The notes under the pieces were generated by a model. It saw nothing but the letters and a program-made list of their open reading frames with translations. It was not told where the DNA came from and ran no database searches. Of a DNA stretch of 64,000 nt, positions 24,294 to 33,671 are shown in pieces. The DNA comes from Aquimarina algiphila (lineage in GTDB: Bacteria > Bacteroidota > Bacteroidia > Flavobacteriales > Flavobacteriaceae). The stretch's first letter is position 1, and every line of letters starts with the position of its first letter. The stretch is taken from positions 18,828 through 82,827 of the forward strand of contig NZ_VLNR01000023.1 in the NCBI RefSeq assembly GCF_007489275.1, in the 5' to 3' direction. A program made the translations under genes and the position numbers.

Positions 24294-25775
24294 ATGGCAA
24301 TAGCAGAAGAATATATTAGATTGATTTTTGGTCTGAAAATCAAGCAGATACGTACAGATAAGGATTTATCACTTTTTGGCTTATCTAAGTTATGTGGACT
24401 TTCTAAGTCGTATTTAAACGAGATAGAAAAAGGAAAAAAGTACCCTAAAACAGATAAAATTATCAAGCTTGCAGAAACATTAGATGTTCCTTATGATAGT
24501 TTGGTTTCTTTAAAATTAGATAAAAATCTGGCTCCAATCGGTGAAATTTTACAATCTGGAATTTTAGATGAAATCCCTTTGGAGTTATTTGGGATACAAC
24601 AAAGTGATTTGATTGATATCATTGCAAATGCACCTTCTAAGGTAAATGCTTTTATAAGTACAATTATAGAGATTGCTCAACATTATAATATGAGTCGTGA
24701 AGGCTTTTATCTAGCTTCGTTAAGATCATATCAGGAAGCGCATAACAATTTTTTTAAAGATTTAGAAGATAAAGCTATACGTTGTGCTAATTCGTATCAA
24801 TTAGATCTAACCGGAAAAATATCATCTGTAGAGTTAGAAGAAATCCTGAAGGAAGAATACGGGTATACTATTAATGTTGAAGGTATTCCCAGGGAAGAGG
24901 AATTGGATAACTTAAGGTCGGTATTTGTACCGTCAACAAAAACACTTTTATTGTCTGATCGGGTAGATGAGGCGCAGAAAACATTTATCTATGCTAAGGA
25001 ATTGGGGTATCAATATCTTAATATTAAAGAAAGGCCTTATACTTTTTCATGGATACGATATGATAATTTTGAAGAGGTATTACATAATTTTTATGCATCT
25101 TATTTTGCAGGAGCACTAATTATTCCCAGAACTCATCTTAAAGATCATCTCAAAAATCTTTTTGCAATGAAGCGGTTTTCCGAAAAAGCTTTTCATAAAA
25201 TTATAAACTTATATAATGCTTCTCCTGAATCTTTTTATCAACGTCTGACTAACATCTTACCAAAAGATTTTGGGATGCAGAATGTGTTCTTTCTTCGGTT
25301 CACACATAAACTTGGTGTAGAAAAATTTAACTTGGTTAAAGAACTCCATATTACTCATCAGCAACAACCACACGCGAATGAAGTTAATGAACATTATTGC
25401 AGACGATGGATGGCAATAAAGACATTGCAGCGTACAGCTAATGAAGGGATCGATTATGCTTTTAATATTCAGATTTCGGATTATGCTGATACAGATCAGC
25501 AATATTTGGTGTTTACTTCTGCAACAAAAGACCCATTTAGAAAAGATTATTACCGTAGTATCGGAATAGGGTTTTTGATTTCTTCTGCATTAGAAAAAAA
25601 GATCAGTTTTGTTAATGATAATAAAATTCCTAAAGTGAAAGTTGGAGTCACCTGTGAGTCTTGTTCATTATTAGATTGTGAAGTTAGAATGGCACCTCCA
25701 AAACGATTAATAGCCAAGGAGAAACATAAGAAAACTGCAGTGTTAGTTGCTGATATTATGAAACAATATTCTTGA
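24294..25775 (+). CDS. XRE-family regulator of the RamB/ScfR type
   Basis: This 493-residue protein has an N-terminal helix-turn-helix (about residues 12-66: LSLFGLSKLCGLSKSYLNEI and KGKKYPKTDKIIKLAETLDV). The long C-terminal part is that of short-chain fatty acyl-CoA regulators (IrrE-like and DUF2083 regions), including VKVGVTCESCSLLDCEVRMA with a Cys cluster near the end. RamB and ScfR proteins control glyoxylate-cycle and acetate or propionate genes in other bacteria. The divergent position to aceB fits that role here. A metal-binding role of the Cys cluster is inferred. Confidence 0.88.
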   Translation: MAIAEEYIRLIFGLKIKQIRTDKDLSLFGLSKLCGLSKSYLNEIEKGKKYPKTDKIIKLAETLDVPYDSLVSLKLDKNLAPIGEILQSGILDEIPLELFGIQQSDLIDIIANAPSKVNAFISTIIEIAQHYNMSREGFYLASLRSYQEAHNNFFKDLEDKAIRCANSYQLDLTGKISSVELEEILKEEYGYTINVEGIPREEELDNLRSVFVPSTKTLLLSDRVDEAQKTFIYAKELGYQYLNIKERPYTFSWIRYDNFEEVLHNFYASYFAGALIIPRTHLKDHLKNLFAMKRFSEKAFHKIINLYNASPESFYQRLTNILPKDFGMQNVFFLRFTHKLGVEKFNLVKELHITHQQQPHANEVNEHYCRRWMAIKTLQRTANEGIDYAFNIQISDYADTDQQYLVFTSATKDPFRKDYYRSIGIGFLISSALEKKISFVNDNKIPKVKVGVTCESCSLLDCEVRMAPPKRLIAKEKHKKTAVLVADIMKQYS

Positions 25776-25808
25776 TTACTTTAGTATAATAATTACTACT
25801 AAAAAAAG

Positions 25809-25840
25809 AAAACCCATCTTGAAAAATCAAGATGGGTTTT
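25809..25840. terminator. Bidirectional terminator, regulator/groEL
   Basis: The hairpin AAAACCCATCTTGA/TCAAGATGGGTTTT has A and T runs outside and separates the convergent regulator and groEL genes. Confidence 0.9.
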
Positions 25841-25905
25841 ACTATTATTCTAGCAGCTGCTTATATTCGCAAACTGGCTTAATTATTATCTATGGCGATT
25901 TGCCA

Positions 25906-27552
<1,647 letters not shown>

Positions 27553-27630
27553 TTATTTTTTATTTCTGTGAAAACAGAAATCTTTAGAATTAAAGTTTAA
27601 ATTATTTTATAAGGATTAATTACCTTCTCT

Positions 27631-27906
27631 TTATACGATGGCAAGGATATCATCCTCACGCATAATTAGATAATCTTTTCCATCTAATTTTAATTCTGTA
27701 CCTGCATATTTACCATAAAGTACGGTGTCACCAACTTTAACGGTCATGTCGTGGTCTTTTTTTCCACCACCTACAGCAGCTACTTTACCTTTTTGTTGTT
27801 TCTCCTGGGCAGAATCAGGAATGAATAATCCAGATGCTGTTTGTGTTTCAGCAGGAAGTGGTTCTACAACTACGCGATCTGAAAGAGGTTTAATATTTAC
27901 TCCCAT
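27631..27906 (-). CDS. groES: Co-chaperonin GroES
   Basis: This 91-residue GroES caps GroEL. It has [16 protein letters not shown], the mobile loop [17 protein letters not shown], and [17 protein letters not shown] near the C-terminus. Unlike the orphan GroES at 5175, the loop tripeptide here is LFI and there is no C-terminal tail. It is the first gene of groESL and is preceded by a promoter with an embedded inverted repeat. Confidence 0.99.
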   Translation of the reverse strand: MGVNIKPLSDRVVVEPLPAETQTASGLFIPDSAQEKQQKGKVAAVGGGKKDHDMTVKVGDTVLYGKYAGTELKLDGKDYLIMREDDILAIV

Positions 27907-27959
27907 TATGATTAGTTTTTATTATTAAAATTAAAATGAAATATTCGAAGCTTTTATTT

Positions 27960-27992
27960 CAGAAATTATGCCATCAAGGCATTACTGACAAA
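27960..27992 (-). promoter_or_regulatory. groESL promoter with embedded inverted repeat
   Basis: On the minus strand TTTG (27989-27992) and TAATTTCTG (27960-27968) are 20 bases apart. Between them lies the perfect repeat ATGCC-TTGAT-GGCAT (27968-27982). A repressor bound there would block RNA polymerase. The sequence is not the classical CIRCE element (TTAGCACTC-N9-GAGTGCTAA). Confidence 0.5.
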
Positions 27993-28000
27993 TTGAAACA

Positions 28001-28036
28001 AAAAATGCCGACTGTATGACAAGTCGGCATTTTTTT
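28001..28036 (-). terminator. Terminator of the secG operon
   Basis: The hairpin AAAAATGCCGACT/AGTCGGCATTTTT, followed by T residues on the minus strand, lies 19 bases after the secG stop and just upstream of the groES promoter. Confidence 0.9.
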
Positions 28037-28054
28037 TAATTATTTTTTAAGATG

Positions 28055-28384
28055 TTACTCTTTGTTGTCATCTTGAGTAGCAGGAGGAGTTACAGGTGTC
28101 TCTACCTGAACATCATCTGTATTTACTTTTGAATCCTGAATAGCACTATCACCCATTAAATCAATATTAGATAATAAGATTAATACTAATAATAATGTTG
28201 CTAAAGTCCAGGTACTTTTATCTAAAAAGTCAGTGGTTTTCTTTACCCCACCTAATTGTTGAGTTCCTCCGCCTCCAAAAGAAGAAGATAATCCACCTCC
28301 TTTAGGGTTTTGTACCATAATTACTACAACGAGTAAAAATGATACTATGACGATTAATATTAAAAAGATTGAAAACGTTGTCAT
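28055..28384 (-). CDS. secG: Protein translocase subunit SecG
   Basis: SecG is the small membrane partner of SecYE that aids the SecA cycle. The 109-residue protein has two membrane helices (about residues 5-23 and 59-74). Between them is the family stretch VIMVQNPKGGGLSSSFGGGG. An acidic C-terminal tail is typical of Bacteroidota. It is the last gene of the minus-strand run miaB to secG, before a terminator. Confidence 0.95.
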   Translation of the reverse strand: MTTFSIFLILIVIVSFLLVVVIMVQNPKGGGLSSSFGGGGTQQLGGVKKTTDFLDKSTWTLATLLLVLILLSNIDLMGDSAIQDSKVNTDDVQVETPVTPPATQDDNKE

Positions 28385-28399
28385 TGCTATTATATATTG

Positions 28400-29353
28400 T
28401 TATTTATTTTCTTGTAATTTCTTGATGGCTCGAATTTGGTCTGCAAAGAAACCACTTTTTTCGGGATTTTTCAAAATTAATATGTTATATGCTTGAATTG
28501 CTTTTTTAAAGTTTTTTTGAGCAAGATATACTCTCGCCAAAGTTTCGGTCATCAACTCATCTGTAGGTAACGTTCTTTCTTTGGCCAAATTGCGTGAAGG
28601 AGTATTTTTTGCGGCAGGTTGTATTTTTGGATTATTTGCGATAAACTCATCAATAAGATTAAATTTATCCTTTTGCCCCAGGGTTTGAATAGGTTTCTTT
28701 TCCTCGGTTTTGGATGTTAGAGTTTCAGATTCTCCCTCAGTTTTTCTATCAATAGGTGGTATCGAAGTTAGTTTAAGCCATTCTGCAAAAGAATGTGTTT
28801 CTTTTGTATTGAAGTCAAGAGGTTTGTCAATTTGTAATGTCTCTTGTGGAGTCTTGGTATTATCGTTTTTCTGTTGATCTTTTTCTGTTGATAAAGGTGT
28901 TTCAGGTGCTATAGTCTCAAGCTCCTTAAGGGTACTGCTTTCTTTTCTTTTTGCAAATAATGCTGGATCTAATACATCTTCAGCTTCTTTCATTTTCATT
29001 CGCACAGCATCATCCATCGCAATTCTAGGTAATGTCTTTATTTCTTGAGCATCTACAACATGGATATCAGATCTATCCTTCTTTTTTGTCTCTTCTTGCA
29101 CTTCTGAATTTTCATTAAAGAGATTAGAAGTTATAAAATCAAATAATATACTGCGATCAGTTGTGTATGCTGCAGTTGTTTTGAGTTCTTGATTGTATCT
29201 AAAACTTTCTTGGTTTTTTAAACCTTTTAAAAATAAAGATCTTGCCGATTGGAAATAGGGAAATGCTCTGATGATTTTTTCCAGAGAATTTGTCTGCTCT
29301 TTGCTTAATTGAGCAGGATTCTGAAGCAAGTATGTAAGTTCTTTAGTATTCAA
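28400..29353 (-). CDS. Tetratricopeptide-like helical protein, 317 aa
   Basis: This 317-residue protein has an N-terminal helical part (FPYFQSARSLFLKGLKNQESF), then a long low-complexity charged linker, roughly residues 100-250, rich in Lys, Glu, Thr and Pro. It ends in a short TPR-like hairpin (TLARVYLAQKNFKKAIQAYNI and LILKNPEKSGFFADQIRAIKK). There is no signal peptide, so it is probably cytoplasmic. It lies between lptE and secG with small gaps (15 and 21 bases). The function is unknown; a scaffold role near the envelope machinery is inferred. Confidence 0.75.
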   Translation of the reverse strand: MNTKELTYLLQNPAQLSKEQTNSLEKIIRAFPYFQSARSLFLKGLKNQESFRYNQELKTTAAYTTDRSILFDFITSNLFNENSEVQEETKKKDRSDIHVVDAQEIKTLPRIAMDDAVRMKMKEAEDVLDPALFAKRKESSTLKELETIAPETPLSTEKDQQKNDNTKTPQETLQIDKPLDFNTKETHSFAEWLKLTSIPPIDRKTEGESETLTSKTEEKKPIQTLGQKDKFNLIDEFIANNPKIQPAAKNTPSRNLAKERTLPTDELMTETLARVYLAQKNFKKAIQAYNILILKNPEKSGFFADQIRAIKKLQENK

Positions 29354-29374
29354 GTATTTCTAGTTATAATGTAT

Positions 29375-29881
29375 TTACCACCTCGCTAAAGTAGCATTAA
29401 ATATATCCTGTGTAATCCTTTCATAGATGATTTGTAGTGCTTCTGCTCTTACTGTGTTTTCTGATGAAGCAGCAGGGTAGTCAAAGAAGAATGAAAAGCG
29501 TTGTTCTAAATCTTGTTCGGGATCTTTTGCATCATAAAACCTTACGTTTACTGCAATAGTAAGGCGGTTTTGAGCTGCTGTTATATTTGATGTTGCAGTA
29601 TTAGGTGCAACATAATCTTGTACGATTTCGCCTTCATATACAATATCACCTCCAGATGTTGTTAAACTAAGATTGGTTTGGTTTAGTATTAAATCTTGTA
29701 ATTGATTGGTGAATTCTTGATCTGCTCCCGGGAACACTCTGGGAGCTTGATTTTGGAAAAAATTAACCTGAAAGGTTTTGGTTTCAGGATTAAGAGATAT
29801 TCCGCTAAAAGAATAAACTCCGCATCCTTGTATTAAGATTAATATACTTACTGTGGCTATGATATATTTTAGTTTACTCAT
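29375..29881 (-). CDS. lptE: LPS-assembly lipoprotein LptE
   Basis: LptE plugs the LptD barrel and helps place LPS in the outer leaflet. The 168-residue protein has a lipobox (ILIQGCGVYSFSG, Cys20) and the Bacteroidota LptE pattern: SLNPETKTFQVNFFQNQAP, FPGADQEFTNQLQDLILNQT and TSGGDIVYEGEIVQDYVAP. It lies 4 bases after the sigma-54-type activator gene, in the same operon. lptD is not in this window. Confidence 0.9.
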   Translation of the reverse strand: MSKLKYIIATVSILILIQGCGVYSFSGISLNPETKTFQVNFFQNQAPRVFPGADQEFTNQLQDLILNQTNLSLTTSGGDIVYEGEIVQDYVAPNTATSNITAAQNRLTIAVNVRFYDAKDPEQDLEQRFSFFFDYPAASSENTVRAEALQIIYERITQDIFNATLARW

Positions 29882-29885
29882 TATT

Positions 29886-31151
29886 TTATAAATCGTATTG
29901 TTTGATTTTGCGGTATAAAGTACGTTCGCTTATTCCTAATTCTTCTGCTGCAGCTTTACGTTTTCCTCTATGACGCTCTAGTGATTTTTTTATTAATTCT
30001 AGTTCTTTGTCATGAAGCGATAACGTTTCTTCTTCCTCTATTTCTTCAGCAAAATGATATTTGTCATCTTCTTTTACAGGGGTTGATGGTGCGTTTATAT
30101 GCAATACCTCTGTAGAGGTTGCCGGTACGGGTGCTTCAAAATGAGTGTCTTCTTTTTCTTCTTCTTTACGGTAAATTTTTTGAATCAACCCTTCATTATC
30201 CTTTTGTACCTGTTGTGTATTGCCACTTTGCATCAGCTCCATAGTTAACTTCTTAAGGTCATTAAGATCACCTTTCATGTCAAAAAGGACTTTATATAAA
30301 ATTTCCCTTTCATTGCTGAAATCACTGTCCTTTTTTTCTGAAGAGATAACCGCTGGTAAATTACTCCCAATGTTAGGTAGATAACTATGTAATGTAACTG
30401 CGGTTATAGCCCTGTTTTGTTCAAGGACTGAAATTTGTTCTGCAATGTTGCGCAATTGCCTAATGTTACCACTCCAATGATATTTTTCTAATAATACAAC
30501 GGCATCATCACTTAAGCGTATGGTGGGCATTTTGTATTTGGTAGCAAAATCAGAAGCAAATTTTCTAAATAGTAAATGGATGTCATCTTTGCGATCTCTT
30601 AGAGGGGGGAGAAGAATTTCTACTGTGCTAAGGCGATAGTATAAATCTTCTCTAAATTTTTCTTTTTTTATAGCTTCAAACATGTTTACATTGGTAGCGG
30701 CGACAATACGAACGTCTGTCTTTTGAACTTTTGAAGATCCAACTTTAATAAATTCACCATTTTCTAAAACTCTAAGTAATCTCACTTGAGTAGTAAGAGG
30801 CAATTCTCCTACTTCGTCTAAAAAAATGGTTCCGCCATCGGCTACTTCAAAATACCCATTTCGAGTTTGAGTAGCTCCTGTAAAGGCTCCTTTTTCGTGG
30901 CCAAAAAGTTCACTGTCTATTGTTCCCTCTGGTATTGCTCCGCAATTTACGGCAATGTATTTGCCGTGTTTACGATGAGAAAGAGAATGTATGATTTTGG
31001 GAATACTTTCTTTACCTACCCCGCTTTCTCCGGTAACTAAAACAGAAATATCTGTAGGAGCCACTTGAATCGCTTTTTCTACCGCGCGATTTAGTTTAGG
31101 GTCGTTTCCTATAATTCCGAATCGTTGTTTTATGGCTTGAATTGATTCCAT
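29886..31151 (-). CDS. Sigma-54-interacting AAA+ activator without receiver domain
   Basis: This 421-residue protein starts directly with the AAA+ domain (about residues 10-245): Walker A in VTGESGVGKESIPKI, the sigma-54 contact loop GHEKGAFTGATQ, Walker B in GTIFLDEVGELPL, and a C-terminal domain. A Fis-type helix-turn-helix closes the protein (KRKAAAEELGISERTLYRKI). No response-regulator or GAF input domain is present, so control must come from elsewhere. It is cotranscribed with lptE and lies 43 bases after miaB. Targets are unknown; envelope genes with a -24/-12 promoter are the natural guess. Confidence 0.93.
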   Translation of the reverse strand: MESIQAIKQRFGIIGNDPKLNRAVEKAIQVAPTDISVLVTGESGVGKESIPKIIHSLSHRKHGKYIAVNCGAIPEGTIDSELFGHEKGAFTGATQTRNGYFEVADGGTIFLDEVGELPLTTQVRLLRVLENGEFIKVGSSKVQKTDVRIVAATNVNMFEAIKKEKFREDLYYRLSTVEILLPPLRDRKDDIHLLFRKFASDFATKYKMPTIRLSDDAVVLLEKYHWSGNIRQLRNIAEQISVLEQNRAITAVTLHSYLPNIGSNLPAVISSEKKDSDFSNEREILYKVLFDMKGDLNDLKKLTMELMQSGNTQQVQKDNEGLIQKIYRKEEEKEDTHFEAPVPATSTEVLHINAPSTPVKEDDKYHFAEEIEEEETLSLHDKELELIKKSLERHRGKRKAAAEELGISERTLYRKIKQYDL

Positions 31152-31194
31152 TTATTGTAAACTGTTATTTTTTTTAATTTTTTGTATTGAAGAA

Positions 31195-32640
31195 TTAGTT
31201 ATTATCTGAATATCCAATAGCTTCGCCAAGTAAAGTTGCACTGGTACATTCGTTAATTTTTACCATTACAAAATCTCCAATTTTATAATCTTTCTTTGGA
31301 AAAATAGCGACGATATTTTTTGTCGTTCTCCCGCTCCAATGCAGATCAGATTTTTTAGATTCTTTTTCAATTAATACTTCAAAAGTTTGTCCGATATAAC
31401 TCTGGTGCCTGTAAGCGCAGTGTGTTCGTTGTAATGCGATAACTTCTGCAAGCCTTCGTTTTTTTACATCTTCTGGGACATCATCCTCTAATTTGCGTGC
31501 CGCAAGAGTCCCTGGTCTTTCAGAATACGCATACATGTATCCATGTTCATATTTTACATGTTCTAATAAGGATAAAGTGTCTTGGTGGTCTTGCTCGGTT
31601 TCTGTAGGAAAACCGATAATCATATCTTGAGTGATGGCACAATCAGGAATTATTCTCTTAATATTGTCAACTAAATCCATATATTCCTGACGAGTATGGA
31701 GGCGATTCATTTCTTTTAAAATACGATCACTTCCACTTTGTATAGGAAGATGTATGTGTTTGCAAATATTTTTGTGTTTTGCCATGACTTTGATTACATC
31801 TAAAGTCATGTCCTGCGGATTTGAAGTCGAGAAGCGAATACGTAGTTTAGGATATTTCTCTGCTACCATGTCAAGAAGTTTTGAGAAATCTACTGAGGTC
31901 GCTTTCTGAAAATCACTAGCCTTTTCAAAATCTTTTTTGAGACCACCACCATACCATAAATAACTATCTACGTTCTGACCTAATAATGTAATTTCTTTAA
32001 ATTTTTTAAGAACTAGATCGTCAATTTCTTCAAGAATACTCTGCGGATCACGGCTTCGTTCTCTACCTCTTGTAAAGGGGACAACACAAAATGTACACAT
32101 GTTGTCACAACCTCGGGTTATAGAAACAAAGGCAGATACGCCATTACTTTGTAGTCTTACAGGAGAAATATCTCCATAGGTTTCTTCTTTAGAAAGAACA
32201 ACATTTACAGCATTACGTCCGGCATCAACTTCTTCTATTAAATTAGGAAGATCTTTGTATGCATCAGGTCCAACAACAAGATCAACAATTTTTTCTTCTT
32301 CAAGGAATTTACTTTTCAGACGTTCTGCCATACATCCAAGAACTCCCACTTTCATTCCTGGATTGATTCTCTTTACTGCATTATATTTTTCTAATCGTTT
32401 TCTAACAGTTAGCTCGGCTTTTTCTCGTATAGAACAAGTGTTTACCAAGACCAAATCGGCATCTTCAAGATTTTGTGTTGTGTTAAAACCTTCTTTTGCC
32501 AAGATAGAAGCAACGATCTCACTATCGCTAAAATTCATCTGACAACCGTAGCTTTCTATAAAAAGCTTGCGCTGATTTTCTTTGTTCTGTTCAAGAGCAA
32601 GTGGTTGTCCCTGTATACTTTCGTCAATAATCTTCTCCAT
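31195..32640 (-). CDS. miaB: tRNA-2-methylthio-N6-dimethylallyladenosine synthase MiaB
   Basis: MiaB is a radical-SAM enzyme that thiomethylates i6A37 in tRNAs reading UNN codons. The 481-residue protein has the N-terminal MTTase domain (ESYGCQMNFSDSE with its first Cys; CSIREKAE), the radical-SAM CxxxCxxC in RGCDNMCTFCVVPFTRGRE, and a TRAM domain at the end. The frame is open to 32709, but a perfect -33/-7 promoter (32679-32710) lies in that stretch, so the start is MEKIIDES at 32640. The name MiaB rather than another MTTase is supported by the length and C-terminal TRAM. Confidence 0.96.
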   Translation of the reverse strand: MEKIIDESIQGQPLALEQNKENQRKLFIESYGCQMNFSDSEIVASILAKEGFNTTQNLEDADLVLVNTCSIREKAELTVRKRLEKYNAVKRINPGMKVGVLGCMAERLKSKFLEEEKIVDLVVGPDAYKDLPNLIEEVDAGRNAVNVVLSKEETYGDISPVRLQSNGVSAFVSITRGCDNMCTFCVVPFTRGRERSRDPQSILEEIDDLVLKKFKEITLLGQNVDSYLWYGGGLKKDFEKASDFQKATSVDFSKLLDMVAEKYPKLRIRFSTSNPQDMTLDVIKVMAKHKNICKHIHLPIQSGSDRILKEMNRLHTRQEYMDLVDNIKRIIPDCAITQDMIIGFPTETEQDHQDTLSLLEHVKYEHGYMYAYSERPGTLAARKLEDDVPEDVKKRRLAEVIALQRTHCAYRHQSYIGQTFEVLIEKESKKSDLHWSGRTTKNIVAIFPKKDYKIGDFVMVKINECTSATLLGEAIGYSDNN

Positions 32641-32678
32641 AAAAAATAATTCCTTACTGATTGGGGTCAAATAGTGTG

Positions 32679-32710
32679 CAAAGATACTTTTTAATACGAT
32701 TTGTGACAAA
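32679..32710 (-). promoter_or_regulatory. Promoter of the miaB-secG operon
   Basis: On the minus strand TTTG (32707-32710) and TATCTTTG (32679-32686) are exactly 20 bases apart, a full match to the Bacteroidota consensus. It lies inside the longer open frame and sets the miaB start downstream at 32640. Confidence 0.75.
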
Positions 32711-32772
32711 GTGGCAGGGGTTTATTTTGTAAAAAATCTATATTTGATCACTTCAATCAATAAAATATAACT

Positions 32773-33564
32773 ATGACTTTAAATAACCTCCTTGAAAAAA
32801 TAGAAAATAATACGCCTTTGGATTTTGGTGAAATCTTTGGTAAAAGTATAGAGCTTTTTAAAAAAGTTTGGCTACAAGGGATGATACATATTTTACTTTT
32901 AATGGTTGTAATTATTCCTCTGGTTCTTGTGATGTATGTTCCAATTTTTGCTCTTGCAGGAATATCCGGATTTGAAAATAATTATGGTGAATACGGAGAT
33001 TACGGATATCCTAGTGAAGAATTATCAATAGGCTTCATGCTTCTTTTTATAGTTTTGGTATTAGTGATGTCAATGGTGGCGTCAGCATTCCAATTAGGGA
33101 TTACAGCTCATTTTTACAGAGTTTGTAAACAAGTAGATTTAGGTCTTCCGGAAACGTCTTCATATTTTATGTTTCTTAAAGGAAAGTATCTTGGAAAAGT
33201 TTTTACTTTGGCGATAGCAAAGTTCGGTATTACCATTTTGGCTGCATTGTTATGTTATCTCCCTATTTTTTATGTAATCGTTCCATTGCAATTACTAGTA
33301 GTTGTTTTTGCTTTTAATCCAGATTTAAGTGTATCTGATTTAATAAAAACCAGCTTTAAGTTTGGTAATAAGAAATGGTTGCTAGTTTTTGGGTTAGTTT
33401 GGATTTCTTCTATGTTAGCAACAACCATTGGGTATATTATGTGTTTTGTAGGAGTGTTTGCAACAGCATCTTTTGCCATGCTTCCGGTTTATTATGTGTA
33501 TAAAGACACTATTGGCTTCGGAGATGACGATTCACAAAATAAAGAGATGTTATTTGTAAAATAA
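32773..33564 (+). CDS. Multi-pass membrane protein, 263 aa
   Basis: This 263-residue protein has about five or six hydrophobic segments (e.g. MIHILLLMVVIIPLVLVMYV, FMLLFIVLVLVMSMVASAF, ITILAALLCYLPIFYVIVPL and LLVFGLVWISSMLATTIGYI) after a short soluble N-terminus (NNLLEKIENNTPLDFGEIFG). The loop NNYGEYGDYGYPSEE is rich in Tyr and Gly. It resembles the DUF975/GlpM-like bacterial membrane proteins of unknown role, but I cannot place it firmly. It is divergent from miaB and has its own terminator before topA. Confidence 0.7.
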   Translation: MTLNNLLEKIENNTPLDFGEIFGKSIELFKKVWLQGMIHILLLMVVIIPLVLVMYVPIFALAGISGFENNYGEYGDYGYPSEELSIGFMLLFIVLVLVMSMVASAFQLGITAHFYRVCKQVDLGLPETSSYFMFLKGKYLGKVFTLAIAKFGITILAALLCYLPIFYVIVPLQLLVVVFAFNPDLSVSDLIKTSFKFGNKKWLLVFGLVWISSMLATTIGYIMCFVGVFATASFAMLPVYYVYKDTIGFGDDDSQNKEMLFVK

Positions 33565-33570
33565 AAATTT

Positions 33571-33599
33571 AAAAACCTGCTGACGAGTAGGTTTTTTTT
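33571..33599 (+). terminator. Terminator of the membrane-protein gene
   Basis: The hairpin AAAACCTGCT/AGTAGGTTTT (with one G-T mismatch region) is followed by a T run, 7 bases after the stop codon. Confidence 0.7.
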
Positions 33600-33671
33600 A
33601 AACTAATTTTTTAATAAAGAATCTTGATCTCAAAAAATTGATATACTTTTGTCATCAGAAATTATAGGATT

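Noticed and set aside
32641..32709. N-terminal extension of MiaB
   Set aside because: A full-match promoter with correct spacing lies in this part, and the extension resembles no MiaB N-terminus.
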